Positions 46,045-57,743 of a stretch of 64,000 nucleotides of DNA are shown piece after piece. Numbering within the stretch: position 1 is the first letter of the stretch; every line of letters starts with the position of its first letter. The position numbers and the translations under genes were made by a program. The stretch is from positions 11,562,476 to 11,626,475 of the forward strand of contig ML660774.1 of NCBI GenBank assembly GCA_007570785.1. The letters are read 5' to 3'. The notes below the pieces were generated by a model. That model had not been told where the DNA came from. It saw only the letters and a program-made list of their open reading frames with translations, and searched no databases. The stretch comes from Antilocapra americana (Eukaryota > Chordata > Mammalia > Artiodactyla > Antilocapridae).

Positions 46045-46505
46045 TGATACAAGGGACCTGAACGCCTGGCAACGGACCGTGTGTGTACAGCAGGAGGTCA
46101 GCAGGAAGCTGGATAATATCCTGAGGATGCCACAAAGGGGCTGAAAGCCTGCTTCCGTTTCCAGCACCCTATCTTTGTGAAGTAGGGTTTTCTGCAGTGA
46201 CAACAACCAAAATGAGATTATAGAGTAGACTGGACGTAAGCAACACACTCCAGGTGCCACAGTCTCGATGGGACTGTCTAACTGCAGGAAAACAAGCTCA
46301 GGGCTCCCGCTGCTTCTGCATTCTGGAGTTGTATAGTATTTCATTCTATAACACAATGTGGTAATAATAGAAATAAAGTACACAATAAATCTAATGTGTG
46401 CTTGAATCATCCCCAAACCATCTCTCGGCTCTGGTCTGTGGAAAAACTTTCTTTCACAAAACTGGTCCCTGGTGCCAAAAAGGTTGGGGATGGCTGCCCT
46501 TACAG
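46045..46505. mobile_element. Ancient DNA-transposon-like relic
   Basis: Follows a well-known eutherian repeat by text: cagcaggaggtcagcaggaa, gatgggactgtctaactgca, ggaaaacaagctcagggctc, then ggtccctggtgccaaaaagg and ttggggatggctg at the end. I cannot name the family with certainty. The 127-aa minus-strand frame across it (46033-46416) is considered a chance frame. Confidence 0.55.
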
Positions 46506-46859
46506 ATAATATTGAAACTTGTTACTTTTCTCACTAATAGAGCTTCCAAGCTCACAGATTTTCTAAAGGACCCAGTTTTAGTTTATTTCAACAGCATGTG
46601 CAACCAGTTTAGAGTGGGTAACTGTGGCAGTAGTTATTGGTCTATGTGTGCAGTTCAGAAGTCAGTATCTATTTTCACAAGTATAGTGCATGCTGATACA
46701 AGCTCACCACTGGTTTTATGACAGTATACACTCCAAGGCACGTGCTAACTGGATCATATGCAAGCACCAAACAATGCCAGAGCACCCAGGCTCTGTCACA
46801 CAATGAGCTGAGGCAGAGGGGCCCGGGATGCCCTTGAAACAAATGAATGCCTTAGAAAC
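46506..46859. other. Unassigned sequence
   Basis: No repeat or gene recognised. Confidence 0.4.
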
Positions 46860-47003
46860 CAACTCTAGCATGCGTGCTCAGTCACTTCAGTCGTGTCTGA
46901 CTCTGCAACCCCATGGGCTGTAGTTCCCTGGGCTCCTCAGTCCATGAGATTCTCCAGGCAAGAATACTAGAGGATTGCCCTTTCCTTCTCCAACTCTAGC
47001 ATG
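46860..47003 (-). mobile_element. BovA SINE, truncated, with target-site duplication
   Basis: The insert 46873-46990 holds a minus-oriented BovA core (cacttcagtcgtgtctgact to ttgccctttccttctc) without a tRNA head. The perfect 13-bp duplication caactctagcatg flanks it (46860-46872 and 46991-47003). Confidence 0.93.
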
Positions 47004-47917
47004 GATGCCCTTTATTTTCAGTTTGAGGGTATTGATTATGAACAAAAAGGAAAAAAAATATGTAAAACTATTTCTCAGAGAAAAACGTTAAGGAAGCTGC
47101 TGTTGATTATTGGGGAGGAGCAATTCCCCATTCTGTTTCCACCTTTCAGCAATGTCAGAGTTCCGTGGCCAAGAGTTTCTTAGCACCACGCCCTAGGAAC
47201 CATGATTGAGGCTTTTCCAACATCTCCAGTCTCTATGGCATCCGTATTCTATAAACAGGGTTTAGTCACTCAGTCCTTTGGCTCTTTAATAATATAGTTG
47301 GCAAGGTTGCTATTGGCTGTTCACAAACAAAGCTGTCTTTTTGAAAACACATCTGTTGATTTAGGATGGTCTTTTCATGTTGGATTTTCATGTTTATCCC
47401 TTTTTAACAAATAATCACAGCATGGGCACCCCTTTCAAAAACTCATCTGAGCATCAGCATTTATAAGGAATCAATTTTATTGAGTCCGTTGGGAGAAAAC
47501 AAGACCTAACAATGTCAACCAGAACCCCCAGGCCTGGTTAGGAGAGGTCATTAGACCATCAAATAATCAGGGACAGTGGCTGATCACAAATACCAGCCAG
47601 AACTACCCAGAAGTTATCCTGGCTCATACGACAGCCAGCTACCCATTACTAGTCCAGTTCTTGGCCAGAATATCTTTAAGAATAGACTCTAGCTTTCATA
47701 AGTCACCATAATGGAGATTTATTTTTTTAATTTTCAGAAGAATAAAACACTATGAGTACTGTAACTCCAGACTATATACACCCTGTAGGATTTTTATTCT
47801 ATGGAGCTGTACATTATAGGAAATTGGTCACCATATAAAAATTACCAGACTCTTAAAATGTGTATTTTATTTACATTCTGCTGTTGAATCTAAGATTTTT
47901 AAGAAACAAGAATACTT
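47004..47917. other. Unassigned sequence
   Basis: No repeat or gene recognised. Confidence 0.4.
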
Positions 47918-49071
47918 AAATTGGAGATTTATTGCCAACATCCACTGGATCATCAAAAAAGCAAGAGCATTCCAGAAAAACATCTACTTCTGCTTTATTG
48001 ACTATGCCAAAGCTTTTGACTGTGTAGATCACAACAAACTGGAAAATTCTGAAAGAGATGGGAATACGAGACCACCTGACCTGCCTCTTGAGAAACCTGT
48101 ATGCAGGCCAGGAAGCAACAGTTAGAACTGGACATGGAACAACAGACTGGTTCTAAATAGGGAAAGGAGTACATCAAGGCTGTGTATTGTCACTTTGCTT
48201 ATTTAACTTACATGCAGAGTACATCATGAGAAACGCTGGGCTGGATGAAGCACAAGCTGGAATCAAGTTTGCCAGGAGAAATATTAATACCCTCAGATAT
48301 GCAGATGACTCCACCCTATGGCAGAAAGTGAAGAGGAACTAAAGAGCCTCTTGATGAAAGTGCAAGAGGAGCATGAAAAGGTTGGGTTAAAACTCAGCAT
48401 TCAGAAAACTAAGGTCATGGCATCTGGTCCCATCACTTCATGGGAAATAGATGGGGAAACAGTGGCTGATTTTATTTTGGGGGGGCTCCAAAATCACTGC
48501 AGATGGTGACTGCAGCCATGAAATCAAAAGACTCCTTGGAAGAAAATTTATGACCAACCTAGACAGCATATTAAAAAGCAGATACATTACTTTGCCAACA
48601 AAAGTCCATCTAGTCAAAGCTATGGTTTTTCCAGTGGTCATGTGCGGATGTGAGAGTTGGACTATAAAGAAAGCTGAGTGCCAAAGAATTGATGCTTTTG
48701 AGCTGTGGTGTTGAAGAAGACTCTTGAGAGTCATTGGACAGCAAGGAGATCAACCAGTCCATCCTAAAGGAGATCAGTCCTGAATATTCATTGGAAGGAC
48801 TGATGTTGAAGCTGAAGCTCCAATATGGCCACCTGATGTGAAGAGCTGACTCATTTGGAAAGACCCTGATGCTGGGAAAGATTGAGGGCAGGAGAAGGGG
48901 ATGACAGAGGATGAGATGGTTGGATGACATTACTGACTCAATGGACATGAGCTTGAGTAAACTCTGGGAGTTGGTGATGGACAGGGAGGCCTCGTGTGCT
49001 GCAGTCCAGGGGGTCATGAAGAGTAGGACATGACTGAGAGACTGAACTGAACTGAGCTGAAATTGGAGATT
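47918..49071 (+). mobile_element. BovB LINE (RTE), 1.13 kb, with target-site duplication
   Basis: The insert 47930-49059 starts inside the RT region (attgccaacatccactggat) and ends with actgaactgaactgagctg. The perfect 12-bp duplication aaattggagatt flanks it (47918-47929 and 49060-49071). The visible target duplication and moderate divergence suggest one of the younger BovB copies here. Confidence 0.94.
47990..48720 (+). pseudogene. BovB reverse-transcriptase remnant (multiple frameshifts)
   Basis: Readable RT pieces are FIDYAKAFDCVDHNKL (with an indel just after), GHGTTDWF followed by a stop, and the catalytic box YADD at 48298-48309. About ten bases beyond the box one base is missing (ccaccctatggcag), shifting into the 48318-48509 frame. 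A third frame begins at 48451. The active-site residues survive, but the protein does not. Confidence 0.88.
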
Positions 49072-49140
49072 CACTTCTAATATGTTTATTTAGACAATCT
49101 TTTTTTCTTTTCTGCACAGATTATCACACATCACATCATG

Positions 49141-49325
49141 TAGTTGCTCAGTCATGTCTGACTCTTTGCCACCCATGGTCTGCCAGGCTCCTCTGCCCAT
49201 GGCATTCTCCAGGCAAGAATTCTGGAGTGGGTTGCCAGTTCCTTCTCCAGGGATCTTTCCAACCCAGGGATCAAACCCAGGTTCCCCACTTTGCAGGCAG
49301 ATTCTTTATCACCGGAGAAGCCCTC
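49141..49325 (-). mobile_element. Bov-tA SINE
   Basis: gttgctcagtcatgtctgac to gattctttatcaccggagaa: minus-oriented BovA core and most of the tRNA head. Confidence 0.9.
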
Positions 49326-49334
49326 ATAGATTAT

Positions 49335-49353
49335 AGGTATATATATATATATG
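49335..49353. repeat. (TA)n microsatellite
   Basis: ggtatatatatatatatg directly after the SINE. Confidence 0.85.
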
Positions 49354-50164
49354 TTGCTGTATTTTGCTTTACTGAATTTCATAGATACTGCCTATTTTTA
49401 AAGATAGAATTCAAAGCTTTGTGGTAATATTGAGTGTAGTAAGTCTGTTGATGCCATTTTTCCAATAGCCTTTGCTCACTGTGTCTGTCATATTTTGGTA
49501 ATTCTTGCAATATACTAAGCTTTTTAAAATCATTATTATATTCTTTATAATGATCTGTGATTAATGATCTTTGATGTCACTGCTGCAAAGTTTATGTCTC
49601 CCCGAAGGGTCAGATGTTAGCACTTTTTAGCAATGAAGTACTTTTAAAATTAAGATATGCACATTGTTTTTTAGACAATGAGATTGCACACTTAATAGAT
49701 TACGGTGTAACCCTAACTTTTATATGAACTGGGAAACCAAGAATTTGTGCAACTTGCTTTACTGCAGTAGTCTGGAATAGAACCCACACTATCTCCGAGG
49801 TACGCCTGCCTATATTTTGGAATTGTTTCAGAAAATGGAAGTCAACACAGGGAAACAAATGTCATTTAACTTTATGAATAGATTTTTATCAAATAGGCTT
49901 ACAGCAACTTAAATTATTAAGAATATGTAGGAGAGAATGACATGAAAATGTTGAGCTCATCATTTTGCAGAATATGACAACTGGAAGAGGCATGGGGGAT
50001 GCACACCCCGTAATTATAGCCTAAGACTCACCCTGCAAGGGAATAGTGTCGATTCCTTCTCCCGTGAAAAAGTGTCGCTTATTACCCTCCTCACCTGCCT
50101 TTTGAACTTCCTGGATCTTTTTCAAGACTGCTCCTCTGTCCATATTGTGATGCCCTTTTAAAAA
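49354..50164. other. Unassigned sequence
   Basis: No repeat or gene recognised. Confidence 0.4.
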
Positions 50165-50375
50165 ATATCTATTTATTGTTTATTTGGCTGCACTGGGTCT
50201 GAGTCACAGCACGTGGGACCTTCTGTTGGGCAAGCAGTAGGCTTCTCTCAGTTGTAACATGTAGGCTTAGTGGCCCCTCTGCATGTAGGGTCTTGCTTCC
50301 CTGACCAGGGCTCAAACCAGCATCCCCTGTATTGGAAGGCACATTCTTAACCACTGGACCACCAGGGAAGTCGCT
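50165..50375 (-). mobile_element. CHR-type tRNA-derived SINE
   Basis: Minus-oriented: T-rich AATA tail side (atctatttattgtttatttg), gctgcactgggtctgagtca, then the tRNA head (cttaaccactggaccaccag). Confidence 0.85.
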
Positions 50376-50494
50376 ATGATGCCTTTCTATTTCATTCTGA
50401 GATGGAACAGGATCTGGAGTGGAAAGATGCCTCTGACTTCCCCAGGGGAGAGAACACACCCACAGCAAAGGTGGTTCCAGTGTTTTATCATCCC

Positions 50495-50660
50495 CTAAAC
50501 CGGCGCTCCCCAGCTTCTACCCTCAACTATCTGAGCATAACAATAACCAAGGTATTTGTTAAAAATACTAAGCCCCAACTTTTGCCTCTCGAGTGTCTAG
50601 AACCAGGGAGCTCCCATTTTGATAAGCTGCCAGGATACTGTTATTATCAGGGCAGTTTAG
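50495..50660. repeat. Possible MER5A-like DNA-transposon relic
   Basis: ggcgctccccagcttctacc, tttgttaaaaatactaagcc and aaccagggagctcccatttt followed by gataagctgccaggatactg resemble the order of the short eutherian hAT MITE MER5A. Weak by eye. Confidence 0.35.
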
Positions 50661-51328
50661 GAAACGCAGAGGTGAAGTAGACTTTTTTGCACATTGCAAT
50701 TCAATGACCTTCTTTTAAGAATCAGGACCACGGAAGGAGGCTGTGCAGATTGCATTTCCCCAGCCATGCTGGCTATGTGGAAAGGAGGAAATTTCACTCA
50801 CTCAGAACGGTCTTTAAAGTGGTTTCACTTGACTTCGTATAGCAAGAGTCATATATAACACAGTAGCAGATTGAAAATTATCTTTAACATTTTAAAATTG
50901 CTTCCCAAGTGGTGAAATCACCTTGATTTTGGGGAAACGGTTGACTGGAGATGGCACAGCTGCAACCAATTCTTTGTAAAGCCTGTTATCTTGTCACAAA
51001 GATTAAATCCAGCTATGATTTGTTGTTTGTCTATGGTCATTAGAAAATGACTGTTTATGAAGGTGAAAGGATACTCCTTTTATTTATTAAATGTTGTTAA
51101 TGAGATGCACCACTTTATTCAGTTATATACCGTGAAGTTTTAGTCTTCTAAAGCAATTCATTTCCCTCTAGGATTTGCCTCCAGAAACCTGGGTCATGGA
51201 TAGATGACTGCCTATTTTTCATGTGTCTTGAATGGACTTAGGTCATCACTGCAGGCTCTCCTTAACAATGTCAAACATCTTGTGACACGAATGTCCCAAG
51301 AATTGTGTTAACAATGCACTTTCAGTTT
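50661..51328. other. Unassigned sequence
   Basis: No repeat or gene recognised. Confidence 0.4.
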
Positions 51329-51563
51329 CTTTGGGCATTGTTGTTGTTGTTGATATTTAGTAGCTAAGTGTCTCTTTGCGACCCCATGAACTGCTGCCCA
51401 CCAGGCTCCTCTGTCCATGAGATTTCCCAGGCGTGAATACTGGAGCAAGTTGCCATTTCCTTCTCCAGGGGATCTTCCTGACCCAGGGATCAAACCTACG
51501 CCTCCTACACTGGCAAGGGGATTCTTCACTGCTGAGTCACCAGGGAAGCTGGGCCTTGGGCAT
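51329..51563 (-). mobile_element. Bov-tA SINE with target-site duplication
   Basis: A (TTG)n tail, then a BovA core with a damaged start (gtgtctctttgcgaccccat) and the tRNA head (cactgctgagtcaccaggga). Flanks ctttgggcat (51329-51338) and ccttgggcat (51554-51563) make a 10-bp duplication with one mismatch. Confidence 0.9.
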
Positions 51564-51719
51564 GGAAATCAACAAAGTGGATCTCCTCTTGAAACAAAAA
51601 CACCTGAGGATAGGCAAGTTTCCGCACGTGGTGAAGGGACTGGCTCACGTGACAGGAATAACACCGCAGGTGTGGGATGACTTCTCAAAGGGAGAAGAAG
51701 CTTAAGCTACAGCCAGACA
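51564..51719 (+). other. Candidate exon-like segment (inference)
   Basis: A frame starting at the ATG at 51562-51564 reads MEINKVDLLLKQKHL and continues to DDFSKGEEA before a stop at about 51705. Just after, CAAG|GTACGT is a good donor. The ATG lies within the right target duplication of the SINE, and an acceptor-like actttcag lies left of the SINE. Two E-boxes, gcacgtgg and tcacgtga, fall inside. The frame is short and I do not recognise it, so this could be chance. Confidence 0.2.
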
Positions 51720-52948
51720 AGGTACGTCACTGTCATCAAAGGAAGCGAATAGACCCATGCAAACTGCCAGATGGTGTTCTGTCTCCAGGCACCGTTTTCC
51801 TATCTACCCGCCTCCTTGAATTTATAGTGATCGAGAGAACACTTCCGGGTAAAAAAGACTCTCTTTTATTTGCAAAACTGAACATCTACGTACCTCTATC
51901 TCTGTATCCTTTTCTTCTCAGATAACTTGGCCGATGTTTAATTGCCATTGCATATCGTGGTAGCCTGTGTTGAGGGATGGCGGGCAGTAGAAGACCAGGG
52001 AGCTGACATAGATGATACAGAGCCTGGCCCCTGGTTTTTACTCAGCCATTGTGTTCTATGTTGGAGAGGAAGCAAATCAGTGCTCTAATAATAAAGACAA
52101 TTCCCCAAAGTGCATAACAACGTAATATTTCAAAACTAAGATTTACGTTTCGAAAGTGTTCAAAAGGGATCTGGCCCCTTTTTTTGTTGGTTTAAAGAGG
52201 TGGCCAAAGGGTTTTGGTTAAGAGGTTTGCTGGGCTAACGGTCTCCCTTTTTTAAGTTCAAAATATAAAGACATATCATCTCAGACCTTAGTGGGTGGGG
52301 GTGTGGGGGGAGAGTCAAATCACGTGAGCCCATGCTTAGTGTCAGGGTTCAGATAAGAATTCAAAGTTTATAATAAGTCCATAAACATCTGGAATCTCCC
52401 AAATCGGCCTGGCTGGATGGCAAGAAAGGCTCTCATGAGACTTTTTGGAGTTACTTCCTGCTCTCAGCAGGACATCCATGCATAAATATCTTTCCCCAGT
52501 ATGTCTCCACTTTTATTTCCAGGTGGAATGGGATGTTGTAGGTATGATCAGAATGCAAAATGAGAAAACATACTTCATATGTGTTATTATTAGATGACTA
52601 TTTTCATAGCTTCACATAGGCCTTCAGTAGTCAATGAGATCTATCTGGTATCTGTTTAAAATGTGGTTTTCATAAAGCTCTCTATTTATGTACAGATTTC
52701 TATGTATATATTTATGTATGAACACACACCAAGTATATAGACATATATAAATACCCAGGTATATATATACATGCAAATACACATGTTTACTTATTTACTT
52801 TTTTGTGTAAGATAAGAGTGTGAAGCATGGTGTTCAGAGATAAAGATGCACGAGTGCTACCATCTTTTTGTATATCAGGAGAAAAACATGTGGTAGCACA
52901 ATATATGAGGAGATATGATTTTACCTTTAGTAAAACTCTCTAGGAAAT
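51720..52948. other. Unassigned sequence
   Basis: Contains a G-rich stretch at about 52290-52312 and AT-rich simple DNA around 52680-52790. No gene or repeat family recognised. Confidence 0.4.
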
Positions 52949-52996
52949 TATAAGGTGGATTTTTTTTTTTTTTTTTTTCTCTATAAGGTGGATTTT
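52949..52996 (-). mobile_element. Tail-only retroinsertion: poly(T) between a 15-bp duplication
   Basis: tataaggtggatttt occurs perfectly at 52949-52963 and 52982-52996. Between them is only a T run plus ctc. The form is that of a retroinsertion so truncated that only the poly(A) tail (on the minus strand) was copied. Confidence 0.7.
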
Positions 52997-53584
52997 AAAG
53001 ACTTCTTTCCCACTGTGTCCAAAACACCAATGTATTAACTGGCTTAAGAGAGTAAAACATAGATTTAAAATGACATTTTAAAAATCTCAGTATTTCTCTG
53101 CAGTAAGGAGCACATGGTTAGAACCATTAAAAAAACTGCAAATACTAACATTTTTGGTTTACAGGGAAAGCTGGAAACTTACACCAGAAGTTTCAAAGCC
53201 TGACTTCTGAATGCTGAGCCTTTGCCAATATACAGCATTTATTTTTGGCTCCATGTGTGCTTACAGAGTTTGCTTACACCAAGTTTTATGTAGTCTTTGA
53301 TTTTTATCCAACAGATTTATTCAACACCCCTAATGAGCTCCCTTTTCAGACAGGTTAGTGGCCTCTTGATAGGGGCTGAAATGTTTGCACCAATCTGGCT
53401 CATTTTAAATAAACATAAAAAACCAGGGATGGCAATGCAGAGAATACACAGGAACCCAGGGTTGGGGCCTCATGTCGCAGTAGGAATGATTCATCACTAA
53501 AGCAGTCAGAGTTCCCAGGGTAAATAATTTCCATTTCACCACTGGACTGGAAGATAAGGTTAGAGATAACTTTTAAAAAATTAA
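52997..53584. other. Unassigned sequence
   Basis: No repeat or gene recognised. A 67-aa frame at 53297-53500 is not supported. Confidence 0.4.
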
Positions 53585-53888
53585 GTTTTAGACTTACAGA
53601 CTTAGAGAGAGAACTTATGGTTGCTAGGGAGGAAGCATGGGAGGAAAGGATAGCTAGGGAGTTTGGGATGGATGTGTACACACTGCTATACTTAAAATGG
53701 ATAACCAACAAGGACCTACTGTGCAGTACAGAGAACTCTGCTCAATGTTATGTGGCAGGCTGGATGGGAGGGGAGTTTGGGGGAGAATAGATACATGGAT
53801 ATGTATGGCTGAGTCCCTTTGCTGTCCATCCAAAATTATCACAATGTTGTTAATTGGCTACACTCCAACATAAAATAAAAAGTTTAAA
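53585..53888 (+). mobile_element. L1 3' UTR fragment
   Basis: tagacttacagacttagaga, ggttgctagggaggaagcat, acttaaaatggataaccaac, ggacctactgtgcagtacag, and an end resembling AATTGGCTACACTCCAACAT with an A-rich tail. This is the ruminant L1 3' UTR in plus orientation. Confidence 0.8.
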
Positions 53889-54454
53889 AAATTAAAATTT
53901 CCTACATCTTATATTTGGTAACATCTTTAGAAATACATATGTATTAAACTCTATTCTTCCTAGTTCCTAAAGTACTTGGGGTAGGGAAAGAACTTACAAG
54001 TGAAGGAAAACTCCCCATGAGGATAAGAGATTACAAAACTTGATTATGAAGGCTAATCATTTCTAGTTAATGGAGGACAAAGAAATTTCTTACAAAAAGG
54101 CAAAAATAATCAAACTCTAATTTTATTTTAAATTTACTGAGTCCAGTGATTCAGTTTTTCTAGGGAGAAGTCTAGAAGACCCTATACTTCTTGAATTTAA
54201 TGAACAGTTAGTGAATAGTAGGTTGTGCTTAATAATTTCTTCAACAAATATATCAAAGAAGTTAGAAAACAAGCAATCATGATAATTTAGTTTATTATCC
54301 AAAAGGTGTGGGGCTCATTATTCAAGTAATGATTTCAATCTAGATAAGAATCAGACCTCAGAATGGGTAACCCATCTATTAGACATGAGGGAAGTTGTAC
54401 ACAAGTTCTGGCCAATCATTCAGTCCTCAGCTGTTGGTTATCTATTTCTGTGGC
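53889..54454. other. Unassigned AT-rich sequence
   Basis: No repeat or gene recognised. Confidence 0.4.
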
Positions 54455-54780
54455 AAGTGCCACGGTAGGGAATGGGTATGTAGAAATGAAAAGTTGAAAC
54501 TGAGTCACTTATGGTCCAGTAAGTGTCAGAACATGTAAAAGGTTATTGTAGCATACCATGACAAGGGCCGTGTCTCCCTAAGATAACATGGGAGTCATAA
54601 GAGAGCAATTACTTTAAAGAACTGGGAAAGGCCCCGAGGACTGAGGAGACCTTCGAGTTGGGTCTTGGAGGATGAGCAGGTGTGTTTCTGATGAGGGAAG
54701 AACTGATCGTTCTAGGCAAGGGAACTGCCTGTGTCAAGGTGTGGAGTCTTAAAATCAGCAGATCTTTTAAGCAAGCTGAA
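54455..54780 (+). repeat. L2 LINE relic
   Basis: gtgccacggtagggaatggg, a degenerate middle, cgagttgggtcttggaggat, gagcaggtgtgtttctgatg, ctaggcaagggaactgcctg and gtgtcaaggtgtggagtctt follow the L2 3'-region order (GAGTCTTGAAGGATGAGTAGG...CAGGCAGAGGGAACAGC...CAAAGGC). Ancient. Confidence 0.6.
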
Positions 54781-56013
54781 TGTTACTGAAGTATGTTGAA
54801 CTTGTACATGAGTACAAGGGCAGAAGATAGGATATACGAGTAAATTCTCCCATGGTTTTCCTGTATTATCCTTGTCTGCTCATTCAGTTTATAAAATAAG
54901 ACTAAATGATCCCTGAGGTTCAACATTTTATGAGCCTATGAAAGGGAAAAGAATCCGATCTGAGTTGGAAAAAAGAGCTTGAGGGTGAACAAGGGTGTGG
55001 GATTGTTTCCACGAAAGTGAGGATTTGCAGCTGTCTCACACTAACTACATGGATTCAAAAAGAAAAAGAAAAAAAAAAAGACATTTTTCTCTTCTTAGTA
55101 CATATTGACATGTGCCTCCAGCACTGTTTGGAAAGGAAAGAAGATGACAATTTTCCTTCCCAATTACAGATACTTGTTTTGGTTTTCATTTTTCTTTTAT
55201 TAGACTCCCTCTGCAAATGGAAAGGTTTTGTCCTGGTCTCATTCTTAGACAGAAAAGTGTGTATTTTACAACTAGGCAATCGACTTCTAAGAGCCAGTTT
55301 TCTGTCATGTCCATACAGGCACATATACAGGGAACCAGGGCCCAAGTTCTGGGCAGCACTGCCCTGGATCAAGGTTCCTTGTGGACTTCTGAAACTAAAA
55401 CTGGACCTCAGGTTACTGGGATGACAGAAAAAACCTGGAAACCTGATAGGCTGTTGAGAAATGAAAGAGGAAGAGAAAATTATTTCCCATGCAGTACATA
55501 ATCTCAATGAAAAACGTAGAAGTTGAAAAAATAAATTAGCTTGTCAAAGCCAAAGATATGGAATTTTTCTCACACATCCCATTGAAAATCACCATGAGCA
55601 CTTACATTCATGGGAAGAGAAATGAGTCTGTTGTTTATTTAAATAATTGAAATTTAATGCAAAACCACAGGGACTTAGTTTAAACTTAACAGTAGAAAAA
55701 GATGATTACTTTTCCAAATGATATTCTCTGAGAATATAGTTTTACAAGTAATGGAAATCAGAAAAAAAATTTTTCTCTGATCTTTTAAAACTTGAAGTTT
55801 ATCTATTTTTAAAAATTTTAGTATCCTAAATCCTGAAGAATACCTGAGATGTTTCATTCCTTTGAGATTGATAATTAAAGAATACTGATGACTCTGACAT
55901 AAGCAATTGCATCCTAATTCCCTCTGTACTCTCAGATAGGAAACCTCTGCATTTCCCTGTTCTCATACCTTTCAGAGTATGTTTCATTCACATTTTCATT
56001 CACCCAAAGCTTC
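54781..56013. other. Unassigned sequence
   Basis: Frames of 94-150 aa at 55017-55507 overlap on both strands without a recognisable domain, so no gene is called. Confidence 0.4.
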
Positions 56014-56176
56014 CGTTCAGTTCAGTCGCTCAGTCATGTCAGACTCTTTGTGACCTCATGGACTGCAGCACACCAGGCTTCCCTGTCCATCACCAACTCC
56101 CAGAGCTTGCTCAAACTCATGTCCACCGAGTCAGTGATACCATCCAACCATCTCATACTCTGTCGTCCCCTTCTCA
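56014..56176 (-). mobile_element. BovB LINE 3'-end fragment
   Basis: gttcagttcagtcgctcagt, then catcaccaactcccagagct and ccaaccatctcatactctgt. Only the terminal ~160 bp remain. Confidence 0.88.
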
Positions 56177-56204
56177 ACCCAAACCTTAGCCACCTTTAAA
56201 AACC

Positions 56205-56385
56205 TTTTAAAATGTAGTGATTTTTGGCTGTGCAGGGCCTCCGTTGCTGTGCCTGGGCTTCAGTAGTTGTGGCACACGGGCTTAGTTGCCCCCTGCTATG
56301 TGAGATCTTCCTGGACCAGCAAACGAACCCATGTTCCCTGTGTTGGCAGGAGGGTTCTTAACCACTGGGCCCCTAGAGAAGCCTG
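56205..56385 (-). mobile_element. CHR-type tRNA-derived SINE
   Basis: Minus-oriented: tttggctgtgcagggcctcc, gtagttgtggcacacgggct, then the head cttaaccactgggcccctag. Internally shortened. Confidence 0.8.
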
Positions 56386-56599
56386 CTTAGGCATCTTTTA
56401 AGATCAGATTCAAACCACCTCCCCTGTAAAATGTCCATTTGATCATCTCTGCTTGAATAGTTGTCTTCTGCTCAGAAATTCTTCATTGCCTATTACCCAT
56501 CACTTAACCGGCAGCTAACCCCGTGCTTGCTCTTTCTTTACGAACCTGAATCTTGTGTTCTCAGCTCTCAGCACGAGCAGGTATTTGTGCCCAGCTTCC

Positions 56600-56700
56600 T
56601 CAACAAGGTTCATGGCTCCTTGAGGACAGGGACCTTTTCTTTTGGCACCTTTACAGAACTGAGTTCAGTAAATATTTGGTGATTTGAATAATTGCTTAAT
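56600..56700 (+). repeat. L2 LINE 3'-end relic
   Basis: acaaggttcatggctccttg, aggacagggaccttttcttt, then gttcagtaaatatttggtga match the L2 terminal order. Diverged. Confidence 0.5.
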
Positions 56701-57241
56701 TCACCAAACATTTACCAGGCAGCCACCATGTGAAATGAACTAACATAGACCCCGTGTCTTTTTCCAGCTTTGTCATGAAGACTGACAGTAAATCCACAGT
56801 CAGTAAAATGTAAAGATCTTAACCCTTATATGTGAGTTGCTTACTTCTACAAATGAAGAAATCTGGGTCCTGACTTCATTTTTGTTGGTGATTCCCTCAG
56901 GCCTCACATGGACCCTCCGGGTTCACGTTATGCTTATTCCCCAGCATCCTGCTGACAGGAGCTGTCTTTTCTCCATAGTCTCTACAAACATCTCATTTCA
57001 CTTGGTTGGCTCTGATTGGATGATGAGAAAGTTTCTACTCCTCCCTGTGTTTAAGTGATGGGACAGAATGAAAGAGGTGGATAGGCTTGGGTGGTATTGA
57101 TTAAAAACAAAAACAAAAAACTATTGTTTTGTTGACAGAAAAACAAACCATTGCTCTGTCACCAGGACAGATGTAAATTAATACTGAGATAACAAAATAA
57201 CATATATCCACTATAACTTTCTTGCTCACTATGTAAAAATT
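56701..57241. other. Unassigned sequence
   Basis: No gene or repeat recognised; a (CAAAAA)-like run lies at about 57104-57120. Confidence 0.4.
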
Positions 57242-57743
57242 GAAGCTATTCTTTTTTTTTAAATTTTCTTTACTTTATTGTGTTGTTTTTGCCATACATT
57301 GACATGAAACCGCCATGGGTATACATATGCTCCCCCTCCAGAACCCCCCTCCTTCCTCCCTCCCGATACCCTCCCCTGGGTCATCTTGGTGCACCAGCCC
57401 CGAGCATCAACCCTGGGCTGGCGATTGATTTCACATATGATAATTATCATGTTTCAATGCCATTCTCCCATATCATCCCACCCTTGCCCTCTTCCACAGT
57501 CCACGAGTCTGTTCTATACATCTGCGTTTTTTTTTGCTGTCTCGCATGCAGGGTTCTCGTTACCGTCTTTCTAAATTCCATATATATGTGTTAGTATACT
57601 GTATTGTTGGTTTTCCTTCTGGCTTATACACAATGGAATATTACTCAGCATTAAAAAAAATTTATTTGAATCAGTTCTACTCAGGTGGACGGAACTGGAG
57701 CCTATCATCCAGAGTGAAGTAAGCCAGAAGGAAGCTATTCTTT
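57242..57743 (-). mobile_element. Young L1, twin-primed (5' inversion), with target-site duplication
   Basis: The perfect 13-bp duplication gaagctattcttt (57242-57254 and 57731-57743) brackets a minus-oriented L1 3' end: poly(T), C-rich 3' UTR, to ttctggctta at about 57628. The polarity then flips, and plus-oriented ORF2 text follows (acacaatggaatattactca to taagccagaagg, to 57730). The two parts share taagccagaagg at their ends. Classic twin priming. Confidence 0.93.

Noticed and set aside
46033..46416. 127-aa minus-strand frame
   Set aside because: It lies across an ancient interspersed repeat, so the frame is incidental.
55017..55507. Overlapping 94-150-aa frames on both strands
   Set aside because: No domain, no splice context and no codon bias that I could see; opposite-strand overlap is typical of chance frames.
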